From: Streptomyces coeruleorubidus
Lineage (GTDB): Bacteria > Actinomycetota > Actinomycetes > Streptomycetales > Streptomycetaceae
Direction: 5' to 3'
Assembly: GCF_028885415.1 (NCBI RefSeq)
Contig: NZ_CP118527.1
Span: 8,494,001-8,558,000 of the forward strand
DNA: 64,000 nucleotides
The notes beneath the pieces are model-generated. The model saw nothing but the letters and a program-made list of their open reading frames with translations. It was not told where the DNA came from and did not search any database. A program made the translations under genes and the position numbers. Below, one piece after another: positions 8,293 to 16,382 of the stretch (position 1 is its first letter; each line of letters opens with the position of its first letter).

Positions 8293-9230
8293 CCGGGGCA
8301 GCCGGATTCATCGGTTCCCACCTGTGCGAACACCTGTTGTCGCGTGGCGACGAGGTGGTCGGCGTCGACGCCATGACGGACTTCTACGCCCCGGCGCGCA
8401 AGCGGGAGAACCTCGGCCCGCTGCTGGACCGGGACGGATTCGCCTTCCGGCGGGCCGATCTGCTCCGTGTTCCCCTGGAGCCGGTCTTCGCTGATGCCGA
8501 CGCCGTCTACCACCTCGCGGGCCAGCCCGGCGTCCGCGGATCCTGGGGCCCGGAGTTCGCCGTCTACGTGGAACGCAACGTCCTGGCGACCCAGCGCGTG
8601 CTGGAGGCGGCCCGCGCCATCGGCCTGCGCCGCCTCGTCTACGCCTCCAGTTCGTCGGTGTACGGAGACGCCGAGGCGTACCCGACCAGGGAGACCGTGC
8701 GCCCTGCCCCCGTCTCCCCGTACGGCGTGACGAAGCTCGCCGCGGAGCACCTGTGCGAGGCCTATCGTGCCGCCTTCGGTGTTCCCGTCGCCTCGTTGCG
8801 GCTGTTCAGCGTCTACGGGCCGGGGCAGCGACCCGACATGGCGTTCTCACGGCTGATCGCGACCGCGATCAGTGAGCGTCCGTTCGTGCTCTACGGGGAC
8901 GGGGAGCAGAGCCGCGACTTCACCTACGTCACCGATGTGGTGACCGCCATGCGCGACGTGGCGCTCTCCTCGTGGAGCGGTGTCGCCAACGTGGGTGGCG
9001 GCTGCGAGGTGACGATGAACGAGGCCATCGCCCTGCTCCGCCTGCTCGGCACTCCGGTGCGTGTGGTCCGCGTGCCGCGCCAGCCGGGCGACGCCCGGCG
9101 TACCGCGGCCGACATCACCCGCGCACGTGAGGCGTTCGGCTACCGGCCGGCAACGGGCCTGCGGGACGGACTCGCGGCGATGCTGACGGCCGCACGCACC
9201 GGCCGCCCCGACATCCCTGTTCAGCTATGA
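8277..9230 (+). CDS. NAD-dependent nucleotide-sugar epimerase (UDP-glucose/UDP-glucuronate 4-epimerase-like)
   Basis: 317 residues. ATG 8277 is set by AGGAAGG at 8261-8267. It is an extended SDR: TGAAGFIGSH for NAD binding, the serine-rich SSSSVYGD block, and the YxxxK pair Y149/K153 in SPYGVTK. The block GVDAMTDFYAPARKREN and the later YGPGQRPDMAFSRLI resemble the UDP-glucuronate 4-epimerase branch more than GalE, so UDP-galacturonate supply is possible. A UDP-glucose dehydrogenase elsewhere in the locus would feed it UDP-glucuronate. UDP-glucose or other hexose epimerisation remains possible. Its stop overlaps the convergent beta-helix gene by six bases. Confidence 0.8.
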   Translation: MRAVVTGAAGFIGSHLCEHLLSRGDEVVGVDAMTDFYAPARKRENLGPLLDRDGFAFRRADLLRVPLEPVFADADAVYHLAGQPGVRGSWGPEFAVYVERNVLATQRVLEAARAIGLRRLVYASSSSVYGDAEAYPTRETVRPAPVSPYGVTKLAAEHLCEAYRAAFGVPVASLRLFSVYGPGQRPDMAFSRLIATAISERPFVLYGDGEQSRDFTYVTDVVTAMRDVALSSWSGVANVGGGCEVTMNEAIALLRLLGTPVRVVRVPRQPGDARRTAADITRAREAFGYRPATGLRDGLAAMLTAARTGRPDIPVQL

Positions 9231-10370
9231 ATAGTGTGGATCGTCATTGGTGATGTCCGTTGTCACTCCGATGAACGTGTTACCGGTCGACGTGCCCAGA
9301 GCGCCCTTGTAGTTGTATATGGCCCACTGCATGCCGTTGAACGTGTTGTCGTACACATTCGCGCCTATGTAGTGGTTGATGCCGACGCCGAACCTGTTCG
9401 CATTCCCAATGTTGTGGATGTTGTTCCGGTAGACGTTCAGGTTCTTCGCGGCGTTGAACGGACCGCCGCTGATGCCGATGATCAGGACACCGTCCGTGAA
9501 CCTGGTTCCACTGATGTTGTTGTCGTGGATGTGGATGTTGTTGGCTGCCGCGTTCTGGAAGCCGCTGTACACGATGCCCGGCAACGTACCTGTACCGGTC
9601 GCGGAACCACCGACGATCGTGTTGTGGTGAACGAATACGTCGGACAACGTCTCGCTGGATGAGTTGGGCTCGAGGTCGATGGGCCCGGGCATTCCGGAAC
9701 GCGAACAATTGGTAAAGGTGTTGTTATGCACCTCGATGCGCGTACCGGCGATGATGGAAACACCGTTCCGGTTGAAGTGATCAGACGTGAACGTGTTGTT
9801 CGGCCCGATAACGCAATTCGTGGCGGAACTGCCAATGTTCACATAGATGCCGTCGCCGATGATATTGTTGAATCGGCAGTTCTTGACAACCACGTTGCTG
9901 AAGTTGCCGTGGATCCTCACGCAATGGCGGAACTGAGACCAGGTGGCTCCCTGGTTCGCCGCACGTCCGTCGAGTGTGAGGTTGTCGATCGTGACGCCCG
10001 AGCCACTCACCTTCAGGATCTCGTCGCTTTGCCCGGTCGACGCGGTGGAGTTGTCGGGGAAGCGCAGGATCGAACCGTTGCCTTCGACGTAGCAGTTGGC
10101 CGGAATCGACAGCGAAGTGACCGTGTACGTCCGCCCTGCCGGGAAGACGAGACGCTTTCCGGCGGCGGCGTTGGCCGCCAACTGGGGCGTGGCGTAGTCC
10201 GCGACGAGGACTTTGCCGCCGTCGCTGGAAGGGCGTCGTCCTGCAGTGAGAAGAGGGATTGATATCAGCGCCAATACCGACCTGCGGGAGATGGGGCTGA
10301 AATTGGAGGGTGTCTCCGCCTGCGATCTCTGTGCTCGGTGCAAACCAGTGACTCCGTGTGCATGGAACAA
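9225..10370 (-). CDS. Secreted right-handed parallel beta-helix protein (pectate-lyase superfamily)
   Basis: 381 residues. A Tat-type signal is visible at about residues 28-45, with SRRSVLALISIPLLTAG, after a 27-residue N-terminal stretch that may be an over-extended start. The rest is a long repetitive Asn- and Val-rich pattern (GVTIDNLTLDG, NVVVKNCRFNNI, IEVHNNTFTNC, NIHIHDNNISG, NLNVYRNNIHNI). This is the coil periodicity of a right-handed beta-helix. A role in cleaving or modifying the secreted polysaccharide is inferred from location; no lyase or hydrolase active site could be assigned. A 60-base sample counts to 55% GC, well below its neighbours, and asparagine use is high, which suggests acquisition from elsewhere. 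Confidence 0.82.
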   Translation of the reverse strand: MFHAHGVTGLHRAQRSQAETPSNFSPISRRSVLALISIPLLTAGRRPSSDGGKVLVADYATPQLAANAAAGKRLVFPAGRTYTVTSLSIPANCYVEGNGSILRFPDNSTASTGQSDEILKVSGSGVTIDNLTLDGRAANQGATWSQFRHCVRIHGNFSNVVVKNCRFNNIIGDGIYVNIGSSATNCVIGPNNTFTSDHFNRNGVSIIAGTRIEVHNNTFTNCSRSGMPGPIDLEPNSSSETLSDVFVHHNTIVGGSATGTGTLPGIVYSGFQNAAANNIHIHDNNISGTRFTDGVLIIGISGGPFNAAKNLNVYRNNIHNIGNANRFGVGINHYIGANVYDNTFNGMQWAIYNYKGALGTSTGNTFIGVTTDITNDDPHYS

Positions 10371-10510
10371 TTTTAGCGGGTGCGCCCGCTCGAGTGGCGC
10401 ACTCTACCCCAGACTTGTTCCATTGCCAGACTTGACATCAGGGCCTGCCCGTGAATCGATCTTTGATCTGGGCGCGCAACTGCGGGACCGCTGACTCCTT
10501 CGTTCGTCAA

Positions 10511-10530
10511 TTTACGGCGTATGTTTTATG
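10511..10530 (+). promoter_or_regulatory. Shared exopolysaccharide-locus motif, copy D (weakest)
   Basis: TTTACGGCGTATGTTTTATG lies in the 215-bp gap upstream of the beta-helix gene. The first twelve positions match the other copies; the second half diverges. The whole gap is AT-rich compared with the locus. No other clear element was seen in it. Confidence 0.4.
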
Positions 10531-10585
10531 GCGTGTGCACGTCGTAACCGGAGGGGCGCGAAGTGCGTTCTGCGGAGATGCCCCC

Positions 10586-11548
10586 TCAGGTCTTCGTCTG
10601 CGCCCCGCCGTAATAGGCCACGATTTCCGGGGCCGACATATCGCCCTCCCGCCTGCGTCCCAGGAAGTAGTAGGCCGAGGCGTCGTCCATCGCGTAGCGC
10701 GCCGGGACGAGGCGGTCGAGGGCCCGCAGCCAGCACAGCAGCAGGCGCGTCACACGGCCCGCGAAGGCGGAGCGGGTCAGGCCCCGTACCAAGTGGTCGA
10801 CGCTCCAGAGCAGTTGGGTGCCGGGACCCGCGACAGGGCCGGCCGCAAGTTCTTCGAACCCTCGGAAGAGATAACGGTGGCCGCTCGCGGTGAACCGCGT
10901 GAAGTCGCAGGGCCCGGCGTGCACCTGCTGCAGGAACGGGGTCTCCGCGTAGACGAGGCCGTCGCTCTTCAGGACCCGGTGGACCTCGGCGACGACCAGG
11001 GCCGGATCGAGCACGTGCTCCAGTACGGCCTGCACCAGCACCCCGTCGACGCTCGCCGTGGGCAGCGGGATGTGATGGGCGTCCGCGATGAACTGGGTCA
11101 CCGGGCTGCCGACGAGGTCGAAGGCGATGACCTGGACACGCGGATCGCGGTAGACCGCCTCCACGCCGTTGCCCACCGTCCCGCCGCCGACGACGAGCAG
11201 CGTCGGGGCGGAACCGGGAAGAGCGCGCATCAGTACGTCGATGTTCCGGGCCGCTACCCGGTTTGGCGGCTTCCAGAGGCGGCGCAGCGGGCGGGGCAGC
11301 CGGGAGGCGCGGCCGAGGGGATCCTGCCGGGTGTGTCCGGCGCCGTCCGCGAAGTCCTCACGGCGAACCACGCTTCGCTCGAAGTCGACGAGGACCGGCC
11401 ACCGGCCGATCACCGGGAACCCGGCCGACGTGTGGTGCGGGCACTCGGGCGACGTGCAGGAGAAGACGTCGCGCGCCGCGCTCAGGGGCGAACGGCAGCG
11501 CGGACACACCAGCAGCCGCTCGATGCGTTCCAGTCCGACCAGGGCCAT
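10586..11548 (-). CDS. Class I SAM-dependent methyltransferase with Trm112-like zinc ribbon
   Basis: 320 residues from ATG 11548, chosen because GGAGGAGG precedes it; the frame extends to 11734 but that would swallow the divergent promoter. Residues 1-60 carry a small zinc ribbon, LLVCPRCRSPL and CTSPECPHH, of the Trm112/YcaR type. The methyltransferase core follows, with LLVVGGGTVGNG for SAM binding, DAHHIPLPTASVDGVLVQAVLEHV and HRVLKSDGLVYAETPF. Enzymes of this shape in polysaccharide loci usually O-methylate sugars or modify lipid-linked intermediates. The substrate is not readable. It faces a glycosyltransferase gene across a 104-bp region containing motif copy B. Confidence 0.8.
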   Translation of the reverse strand: MALVGLERIERLLVCPRCRSPLSAARDVFSCTSPECPHHTSAGFPVIGRWPVLVDFERSVVRREDFADGAGHTRQDPLGRASRLPRPLRRLWKPPNRVAARNIDVLMRALPGSAPTLLVVGGGTVGNGVEAVYRDPRVQVIAFDLVGSPVTQFIADAHHIPLPTASVDGVLVQAVLEHVLDPALVVAEVHRVLKSDGLVYAETPFLQQVHAGPCDFTRFTASGHRYLFRGFEELAAGPVAGPGTQLLWSVDHLVRGLTRSAFAGRVTRLLLCWLRALDRLVPARYAMDDASAYYFLGRRREGDMSAPEIVAYYGGAQTKT

Positions 11549-11605
11549 CGCGCCTCCTCCGTCCGTTGAGCAGTCGGCTTGACCCGGCTTCACACGAGAG
11601 GGAAC

Positions 11606-11625
11606 ATGTACGTATACGACGTAAA
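11606..11625 (-). promoter_or_regulatory. Shared exopolysaccharide-locus motif, copy B
   Basis: Read on the minus strand: TTTACGTCGTATACGTACAT, preceded by GTATA. It is centred in the 104-bp divergent intergenic region between the methyltransferase and a GT4 gene. It agrees with copy A at 15 of 20 positions, and shares the TATA-TTTACG lead with copy C. Confidence 0.6.
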
Positions 11626-11652
11626 TATACACATTGGGAAGGGAGTGGTGAA

Positions 11653-13014
11653 ATGTCGGCCCCGGCTCTTGCGGCGACCACCTCTCCCGTGGGCGCGGTC
11701 CCTGACTGGCCCGCACCGCCGCCGCGCGCGACACCGGCCGACCGGCTGCCGGCGCAGCCGGTGCTGCCGCGCGTCAAGGTGCTCCACGTGATCACCCGCA
11801 TGCAGGGCGGTGCCGGCGGCAACACCCTGCTGTCGGCCGTGGGGATGGACCCTGAGCGGTACGAGGTGTGGATCGCGGGCGGGCCGGGCGGAGAACTGTG
11901 GGACCGGGCCCGGGCCATGGGCGTGCGCACGGTCGAGATCCAGGAGTTCCGCCACGTTCTCACTCCTGCGGACGTCCTCGTGCTCTGGCGGCTGATCCGG
12001 CTTGTCCGCCGCGAACGCTTCACCGTCGTGCACACCCACTCCGCGAAGGGCGGCTTCCTCGGCCGGGTGGCGGCACGGCTGTGCCGCACGCCGGTGGTGG
12101 TGCATACCTTCCATGGCCTGAGCTTCCACGACCGCATGCCGCCGACCCGGCGCAGGATCTACCACTGGCTGGAACGGGTGACGCGGCGCCTCGCCCACCG
12201 CTACCTCGCCGTCGCGCCGCGCGTGGCGCGCGAGGTCGTCGAGGAGCGGCTGGCCCCTCCCGGCAGCGTCCACGTCGTGCCGTCGGCGGTGGAGCTGGCA
12301 CGCATTCCCGACGGGTTCGAACCGGCCGCACGACGTGCGCTCGGTGTGCCGCCCGAGGTGACGCTCATCGGCACGGTCGGGCGGATCGACGCCCAGAAGG
12401 CGCCGCTGGACTTCGTCCGGATGGCCGCCGCTCTCCGGGGAGTGTTCCCCGACACCGCATTCGTCATGATCGGCGACGGGCCGTTGGCCGGGGACGTCCG
12501 GCGGCTCGCCGCTGAACTGGGCGTCGACATACGGCTCACCGGTCACCGCCCGGACGCCGCCGCACTCGTTGCCGGGCTGGACGTCTTCGTCATCACCTCT
12601 CTGTACGAGGGACTCGGCCGCGCCCTCACGGAGGCGCTCGCGGCGGCCCGGCCGGTCGTCGCGACGGCCGTCAACGCAGTCCCCGACCTGGTGGAGCACG
12701 GCGCCACGGGCCTGCTCGTGGAACCTGATGATCGGGAAGATCTTGTCCGCGCGGTCGGCTGGCTGCTCGAACACCCCCGCGAAGCCGCCGAGATGGGGCG
12801 GCAGGGACGAGACCGGGTACGGGCCCTCTTCGCACCCGAGGACATGTGCGCCCGCCTCGACGCCTGCTATAGCGAACTACTGGGAGTGCCGAGGACCCGG
12901 CCGACCCACACCCCTCCCACCGCCCACCGGCGCCTGCCGCCCGCGAACCCCGCGCGTACTGGCATGGGGCTGACATGGACGCCCCCACCACACCGGAGAC
13001 CACCATGCGCCTGA
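11653..13014 (+). CDS. Glycosyltransferase family 4
   Basis: 453 residues from ATG 11653, preceded by GGGAAGGGAG. It has the full GT-B layout: VKVLHVITRMQGGAGGN at the start of the N-terminal Rossmann domain, VVHTHSAKGGFLGRVAA, the linker VPSAVELARIP, and a C-terminal domain with IGTVGRIDAQKAPLDFVRMA. The donor site ITSLYEGLGRALTEALAAAR contains the E-x7-E pair of GT4 retaining enzymes. It should be a cytoplasmic transferase acting on lipid-linked repeats. The C-terminal 35 residues are proline- and arginine-rich and overlap the next start. It opens a rightward run of nucleotide-sugar genes. Confidence 0.88.
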   Translation: MSAPALAATTSPVGAVPDWPAPPPRATPADRLPAQPVLPRVKVLHVITRMQGGAGGNTLLSAVGMDPERYEVWIAGGPGGELWDRARAMGVRTVEIQEFRHVLTPADVLVLWRLIRLVRRERFTVVHTHSAKGGFLGRVAARLCRTPVVVHTFHGLSFHDRMPPTRRRIYHWLERVTRRLAHRYLAVAPRVAREVVEERLAPPGSVHVVPSAVELARIPDGFEPAARRALGVPPEVTLIGTVGRIDAQKAPLDFVRMAAALRGVFPDTAFVMIGDGPLAGDVRRLAAELGVDIRLTGHRPDAAALVAGLDVFVITSLYEGLGRALTEALAAARPVVATAVNAVPDLVEHGATGLLVEPDDREDLVRAVGWLLEHPREAAEMGRQGRDRVRALFAPEDMCARLDACYSELLGVPRTRPTHTPPTAHRRLPPANPARTGMGLTWTPPPHRRPPCA

Positions 13015-14324
13015 CAGTCATCGGCACCGGATACGTAGGAGCGGTCCACGCCGCCTGCATGGCGGAGATCGGGCACGAAGTCCTCGGCGTGGACGTCGAC
13101 GCGGAGCGGATCGCCGCGCTCGCCGCCGGGCGGACCCCGTTCTTCGAGCCGGGACTCGGCGGGATGCTCAGGCGGACCGTGGACAGCGGGCGGCTGCGGT
13201 TCACCACGTCGATGGCCGAGGCGGCCCGGTTCTCCGGTACGCACTTCGTGTGTGTCGGCACCCCGCAGCGGCCCGGATCCGGCGCCGCCGACCTGCGGCA
13301 CGTGGAGAGCGCCGTGGACGGACTGGCGCCCCACCTGGCGGGCAACGGGCACGTCCTCGTGGTCGGCAAGTCCACCGTGCCGGTCGGTACGGCGGACCGG
13401 CTCGCCCGGCGGCTGCGCGCGACCGCACCCGACGCCGACGTCGCCTGGAACCCGGAGTTCCTGCGGGAAGGGTGCGCCGTCCAGGACACCCTGCGGCCGG
13501 AACGCATCGTCGCGGGAGTCCGCACGGCGCACGCCGAGGGACGGCTCCGGGAGATCTACGCCCCGCTCCTCGCGGGCGGCATGCCGTTCATCGTCACCGA
13601 CACCGCCACCGCCGAACTGGTCAAGCTGGCGTCGAACTCCTTCCTCGCCACGAAGGTCTCCTTCATCAACGCCATGGCCGAGATCTGCGATGCCACCGGT
13701 GCCGACGTCCTCACCCTCGCGGAGGCGATGGGCGCGGACTCCCGCATCGGGTCCCGCTTCCTGGCGCCCGGGCTCGGGTTCGGCGGCAGCTGCCTGCCCA
13801 AGGACATCCGGGCCTTCGCCGCCCGTGCGGAGGAACTGGGCCTGGGGGAGTCGGTGGCCTTCCTGCGGGAGGTCGACGCGATCAACACCCGGCAGCGGCG
13901 GCGCACCGTCGAGCTGGCGCAGCGGCTGGTCGGAGGGGCCTTCGCCGACCGGAACGTCGCGGTCCTCGGGGCCGCCTTCAAGCCCCGCAGCGACGACGTC
14001 CGCGACTCGCCCGCCCTCGCGGTCGCGGAGGAGGTCCGGTGCCGGGGCGCACAGGTCCGCGTCCACGACCCGGAGGCGGTGGACAACGCCCGGGCGGCGT
14101 ACCCCGCGCTGCAGTTCGCCCTGGACGTGACCAAGGCGTGCGAGCACGCCGACGTGGTGCTGCACCTCACCGAGTGGCCCCAGTACCGGGAGCTCGACCC
14201 GGCCGCCCTTGCCATCGCGGTGCGCACTCCGGCGATCGTCGACGCGCGCCACACCCTCGACCCGGAGACCTGGTGCGCGGCGGGCTGGACCCTGTGCGCA
14301 CCCGGCCGTCCGCGGCTCGGCTGA
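13005..14324 (+). CDS. ugd: UDP-glucose 6-dehydrogenase
   Basis: 439 residues. ATG 13005 is preferred because MRLTVIGTGYVG is the standard N-terminus and GGAG lies seven bases upstream; ATG 12975 is an in-frame alternative. NAD-binding GTGYVG, the EFLREG segment, and the catalytic GFGGSCLPKD with C263 are all present. The C-terminal domain has AVLGAAFKPRSDDVRDSPAL. It oxidises UDP-glucose to UDP-glucuronate with two NAD+ in the cytoplasm. The product is the substrate of the UDP-xylose synthase encoded next, and possibly of the epimerase at 8277-9230. Length and motifs are normal. Confidence 0.95.
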   Translation: MRLTVIGTGYVGAVHAACMAEIGHEVLGVDVDAERIAALAAGRTPFFEPGLGGMLRRTVDSGRLRFTTSMAEAARFSGTHFVCVGTPQRPGSGAADLRHVESAVDGLAPHLAGNGHVLVVGKSTVPVGTADRLARRLRATAPDADVAWNPEFLREGCAVQDTLRPERIVAGVRTAHAEGRLREIYAPLLAGGMPFIVTDTATAELVKLASNSFLATKVSFINAMAEICDATGADVLTLAEAMGADSRIGSRFLAPGLGFGGSCLPKDIRAFAARAEELGLGESVAFLREVDAINTRQRRRTVELAQRLVGGAFADRNVAVLGAAFKPRSDDVRDSPALAVAEEVRCRGAQVRVHDPEAVDNARAAYPALQFALDVTKACEHADVVLHLTEWPQYRELDPAALAIAVRTPAIVDARHTLDPETWCAAGWTLCAPGRPRLG

Positions 14325-14340
14325 CCGGCAGGAGGATGCC

Positions 14341-15318
14341 ATGCGTGTCGTGGTGGCCGGCGGGAGCGGCTTTCTGGGATCGCATCTGTGCGAGGCGCTG
14401 CTCGGCAGGGGTGACGCCGTCTGCTGCCTGGACGACTTCTCCTCGGGCCGGGCGGCCAACATCACCCACCTGCTGCGGATGCCCGGCTTCCACTGCACGC
14501 CGTGCGACGTCACCTCCCGCTTCCGGGTCTTCGGGGACGTCGACGCCGTCGTCCACCTGGCGAGCCCCGCCTCGCCTTCCGACTACCAGCGCCACCCCCT
14601 GCAGACGCTGGCCGCGGGCAGCCGGGGCACGGAGAACCTGCTGGAGCTGGCGGTCCGCCACGGGGCACGCTTCGTCCTGGCGTCCACCAGCGAGGTCTAC
14701 GGCGACCCCCAGGTGCATCCGCAGGACGAGGACTACTGGGGGCACGTCAACCCCATCGGCCCGCGCAGCGTCTACGACGAGGCCAAGCGCTACGCCGAGG
14801 CCGTCACCACGGCTTACCGGCGCAGCCGCAGCGCCGACACCGGCATCGTGCGGATCTTCAACACGTACGGGCCCCGCATGCGGGGGGACGACGGCCGGGT
14901 GGTCTCCACCTTCATCCGGCAGGCCCTCGCCGGGGAGCCCCTGACCATGCACGGCGACGGCAGCCAGACGCGCAGCTTCTGCTACGTCGACGACCTGGTC
15001 CGCGGTCTGACAACCATGATCGACTCGTCGCACACGGGCCCGTTCAACCTCGGCAACCCGGCCGAGCGGACGGTGCGGGAGCTCGCGGAGGTGGTACTGC
15101 GGATCACCGGGTCGCGCAGCGCCGTGCGCCTGCTTCCGCTGCCCGTCGACGACCCGGTCCGCCGGCGGCCGGTCGTCACCCGGGCCCGGGAAGAGCTCGG
15201 CTGGCACCCCGAGGTGCCGCTGGAAGAAGGGCTGCGCCGCACCGTCGAGTGGTTCGCAACGCAGCCCGACACCCTCGTACGGCCCCCGCACCGCTCCACC
15301 GTAGGACGGCCCTCATGA
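14341..15318 (+). CDS. uxs: UDP-glucuronate decarboxylase (UDP-xylose synthase)
   Basis: 325 residues, with GGAGGA before ATG 14341. The family signature is clear: GGSGFLGSH, HLASPASPSDYQRHPLQTL, STSEVYGDPQVHPQDEDYWG and VNPIGPRSVYDEAKRYAEA. The catalytic pair is Y145/K149. This pattern distinguishes UDP-xylose synthase from plain epimerases. It converts UDP-glucuronate to UDP-xylose with internal NAD+ recycling. Position 16 bases after ugd gives a two-step UDP-xylose route, so xylose or a derivative is a likely repeat-unit sugar. The stop overlaps the next start by ATGA. Confidence 0.92.
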   Translation: MRVVVAGGSGFLGSHLCEALLGRGDAVCCLDDFSSGRAANITHLLRMPGFHCTPCDVTSRFRVFGDVDAVVHLASPASPSDYQRHPLQTLAAGSRGTENLLELAVRHGARFVLASTSEVYGDPQVHPQDEDYWGHVNPIGPRSVYDEAKRYAEAVTTAYRRSRSADTGIVRIFNTYGPRMRGDDGRVVSTFIRQALAGEPLTMHGDGSQTRSFCYVDDLVRGLTTMIDSSHTGPFNLGNPAERTVRELAEVVLRITGSRSAVRLLPLPVDDPVRRRPVVTRAREELGWHPEVPLEEGLRRTVEWFATQPDTLVRPPHRSTVGRPS

Positions 15319-16382
15319 AAGCACTCGTCCTGTGCGGCGGCGCCGGCACACGGCTCCGCCCCATCACCCACACCTCGGCCAAGCAACTGGTCCCGGTGGC
15401 CAACAAGCCCGTGCTGTTCTACGGGCTGGAGGCCATCGCCGCCGCCGGCATCCGGCAGACCGGCATCATCGTCGGGGACACGGCACCGGAGATCCGGGCG
15501 GCCGTCGGCGACGGCTCCCGCTTCGGCCTGGACGTGACCTACCTGCCCCAGGAAGCGCCGCTCGGCCTCGCCCACGCCGTGCTGATCGCCCGGGACTTCC
15601 TCGGCGACGACGACTTCGTGATGTACCTCGGTGACAACTTCATCGTGGGCGGCATCTCCGGGGTGGTCGACGACTTCCGCCGCGAACGCCCCGACGCCCG
15701 CATCCTGCTGACCCACGTCGGCGAACCCACCGCCTTCGGCATCGCCGAACTGGACGCGGCGGGCCAGGTGGTGGGTCTGGAGGAGAAGCCCCGCCAGCCC
15801 CGCAGCGACCTAGCCCTGGTCGGCGTCTACCTATTCACCACGGCCGTGCACGAGGCGGTGCGGGCCATACGGCCCTCCCGGCGCGGCGAGCTGGAGATCA
15901 CCGACGCGATCCAGTGGCTGATCGACGCCGGCCGGGACGTGCGCGCCACGACCATCTCCGGCTACTGGAAGGACACCGGCAACGTCACCGACATGCTGGA
16001 GGTCAACCGGTCGGTCCTGGAGAGCGTCGAGCCGTGGACCGGCGGCAGCGTCGACGCGGCCAGCGAGATCATCGGCCGGGTCCGGATCGAGGACGGGGCC
16101 AAGGTGTTCGGCAGCCGTGTCGTCGGTCCGGCCGTCATCGGCGCCGGGACCGTCATCACCGACTCCTACGTGGGGCCGTTCACCTCCATCGCCGAGGACT
16201 GCCGCATCGAGGACAGCGAGATCGAGTACTCCATCGTGCTCGGACGGGCGACCGTCAGCGGCACCCGCCGCGTCGAGGTCTCGCTCATCGGCCACGACGT
16301 CGAGGTGACCCCCGCCCCGCGCACTCCAGCGGTGCATCGCCTCGTGCTCGGCGACCACAGTCAGGTGCAGATTCCGTCATGA
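15315..16382 (+). CDS. rmlA: Glucose-1-phosphate thymidylyltransferase, long form
   Basis: 355 residues, start overlapping the upstream stop. The N-terminal nucleotidyltransferase domain has LVLCGGAGTRLRPIT, then KQLVPVANKPVLFY, and EEKPRQPRSDLALVGVYLF. Residues about 245-355 add a left-handed beta-helix of hexapeptide-like turns (VFGSRVVGPAVIGAGTVI, SYVGPFTSI). This is the long StrD-type form often found with deoxysugar pathways, about 60 residues longer than housekeeping RmlA. It makes dTDP-glucose from glucose-1-phosphate and dTTP for the RmlB encoded next. Two CTA leucine codons near 15810-15833 are rare for this genome but unremarkable otherwise. Confidence 0.93.
   Translation: MKALVLCGGAGTRLRPITHTSAKQLVPVANKPVLFYGLEAIAAAGIRQTGIIVGDTAPEIRAAVGDGSRFGLDVTYLPQEAPLGLAHAVLIARDFLGDDDFVMYLGDNFIVGGISGVVDDFRRERPDARILLTHVGEPTAFGIAELDAAGQVVGLEEKPRQPRSDLALVGVYLFTTAVHEAVRAIRPSRRGELEITDAIQWLIDAGRDVRATTISGYWKDTGNVTDMLEVNRSVLESVEPWTGGSVDAASEIIGRVRIEDGAKVFGSRVVGPAVIGAGTVITDSYVGPFTSIAEDCRIEDSEIEYSIVLGRATVSGTRRVEVSLIGHDVEVTPAPRTPAVHRLVLGDHSQVQIPS

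Noticed and set aside
10451..11569. A plus-strand frame opposite the zinc-ribbon methyltransferase
   Set aside because: No domain is visible, and the minus strand encodes a clear SAM-binding protein with a strong ribosome binding site.
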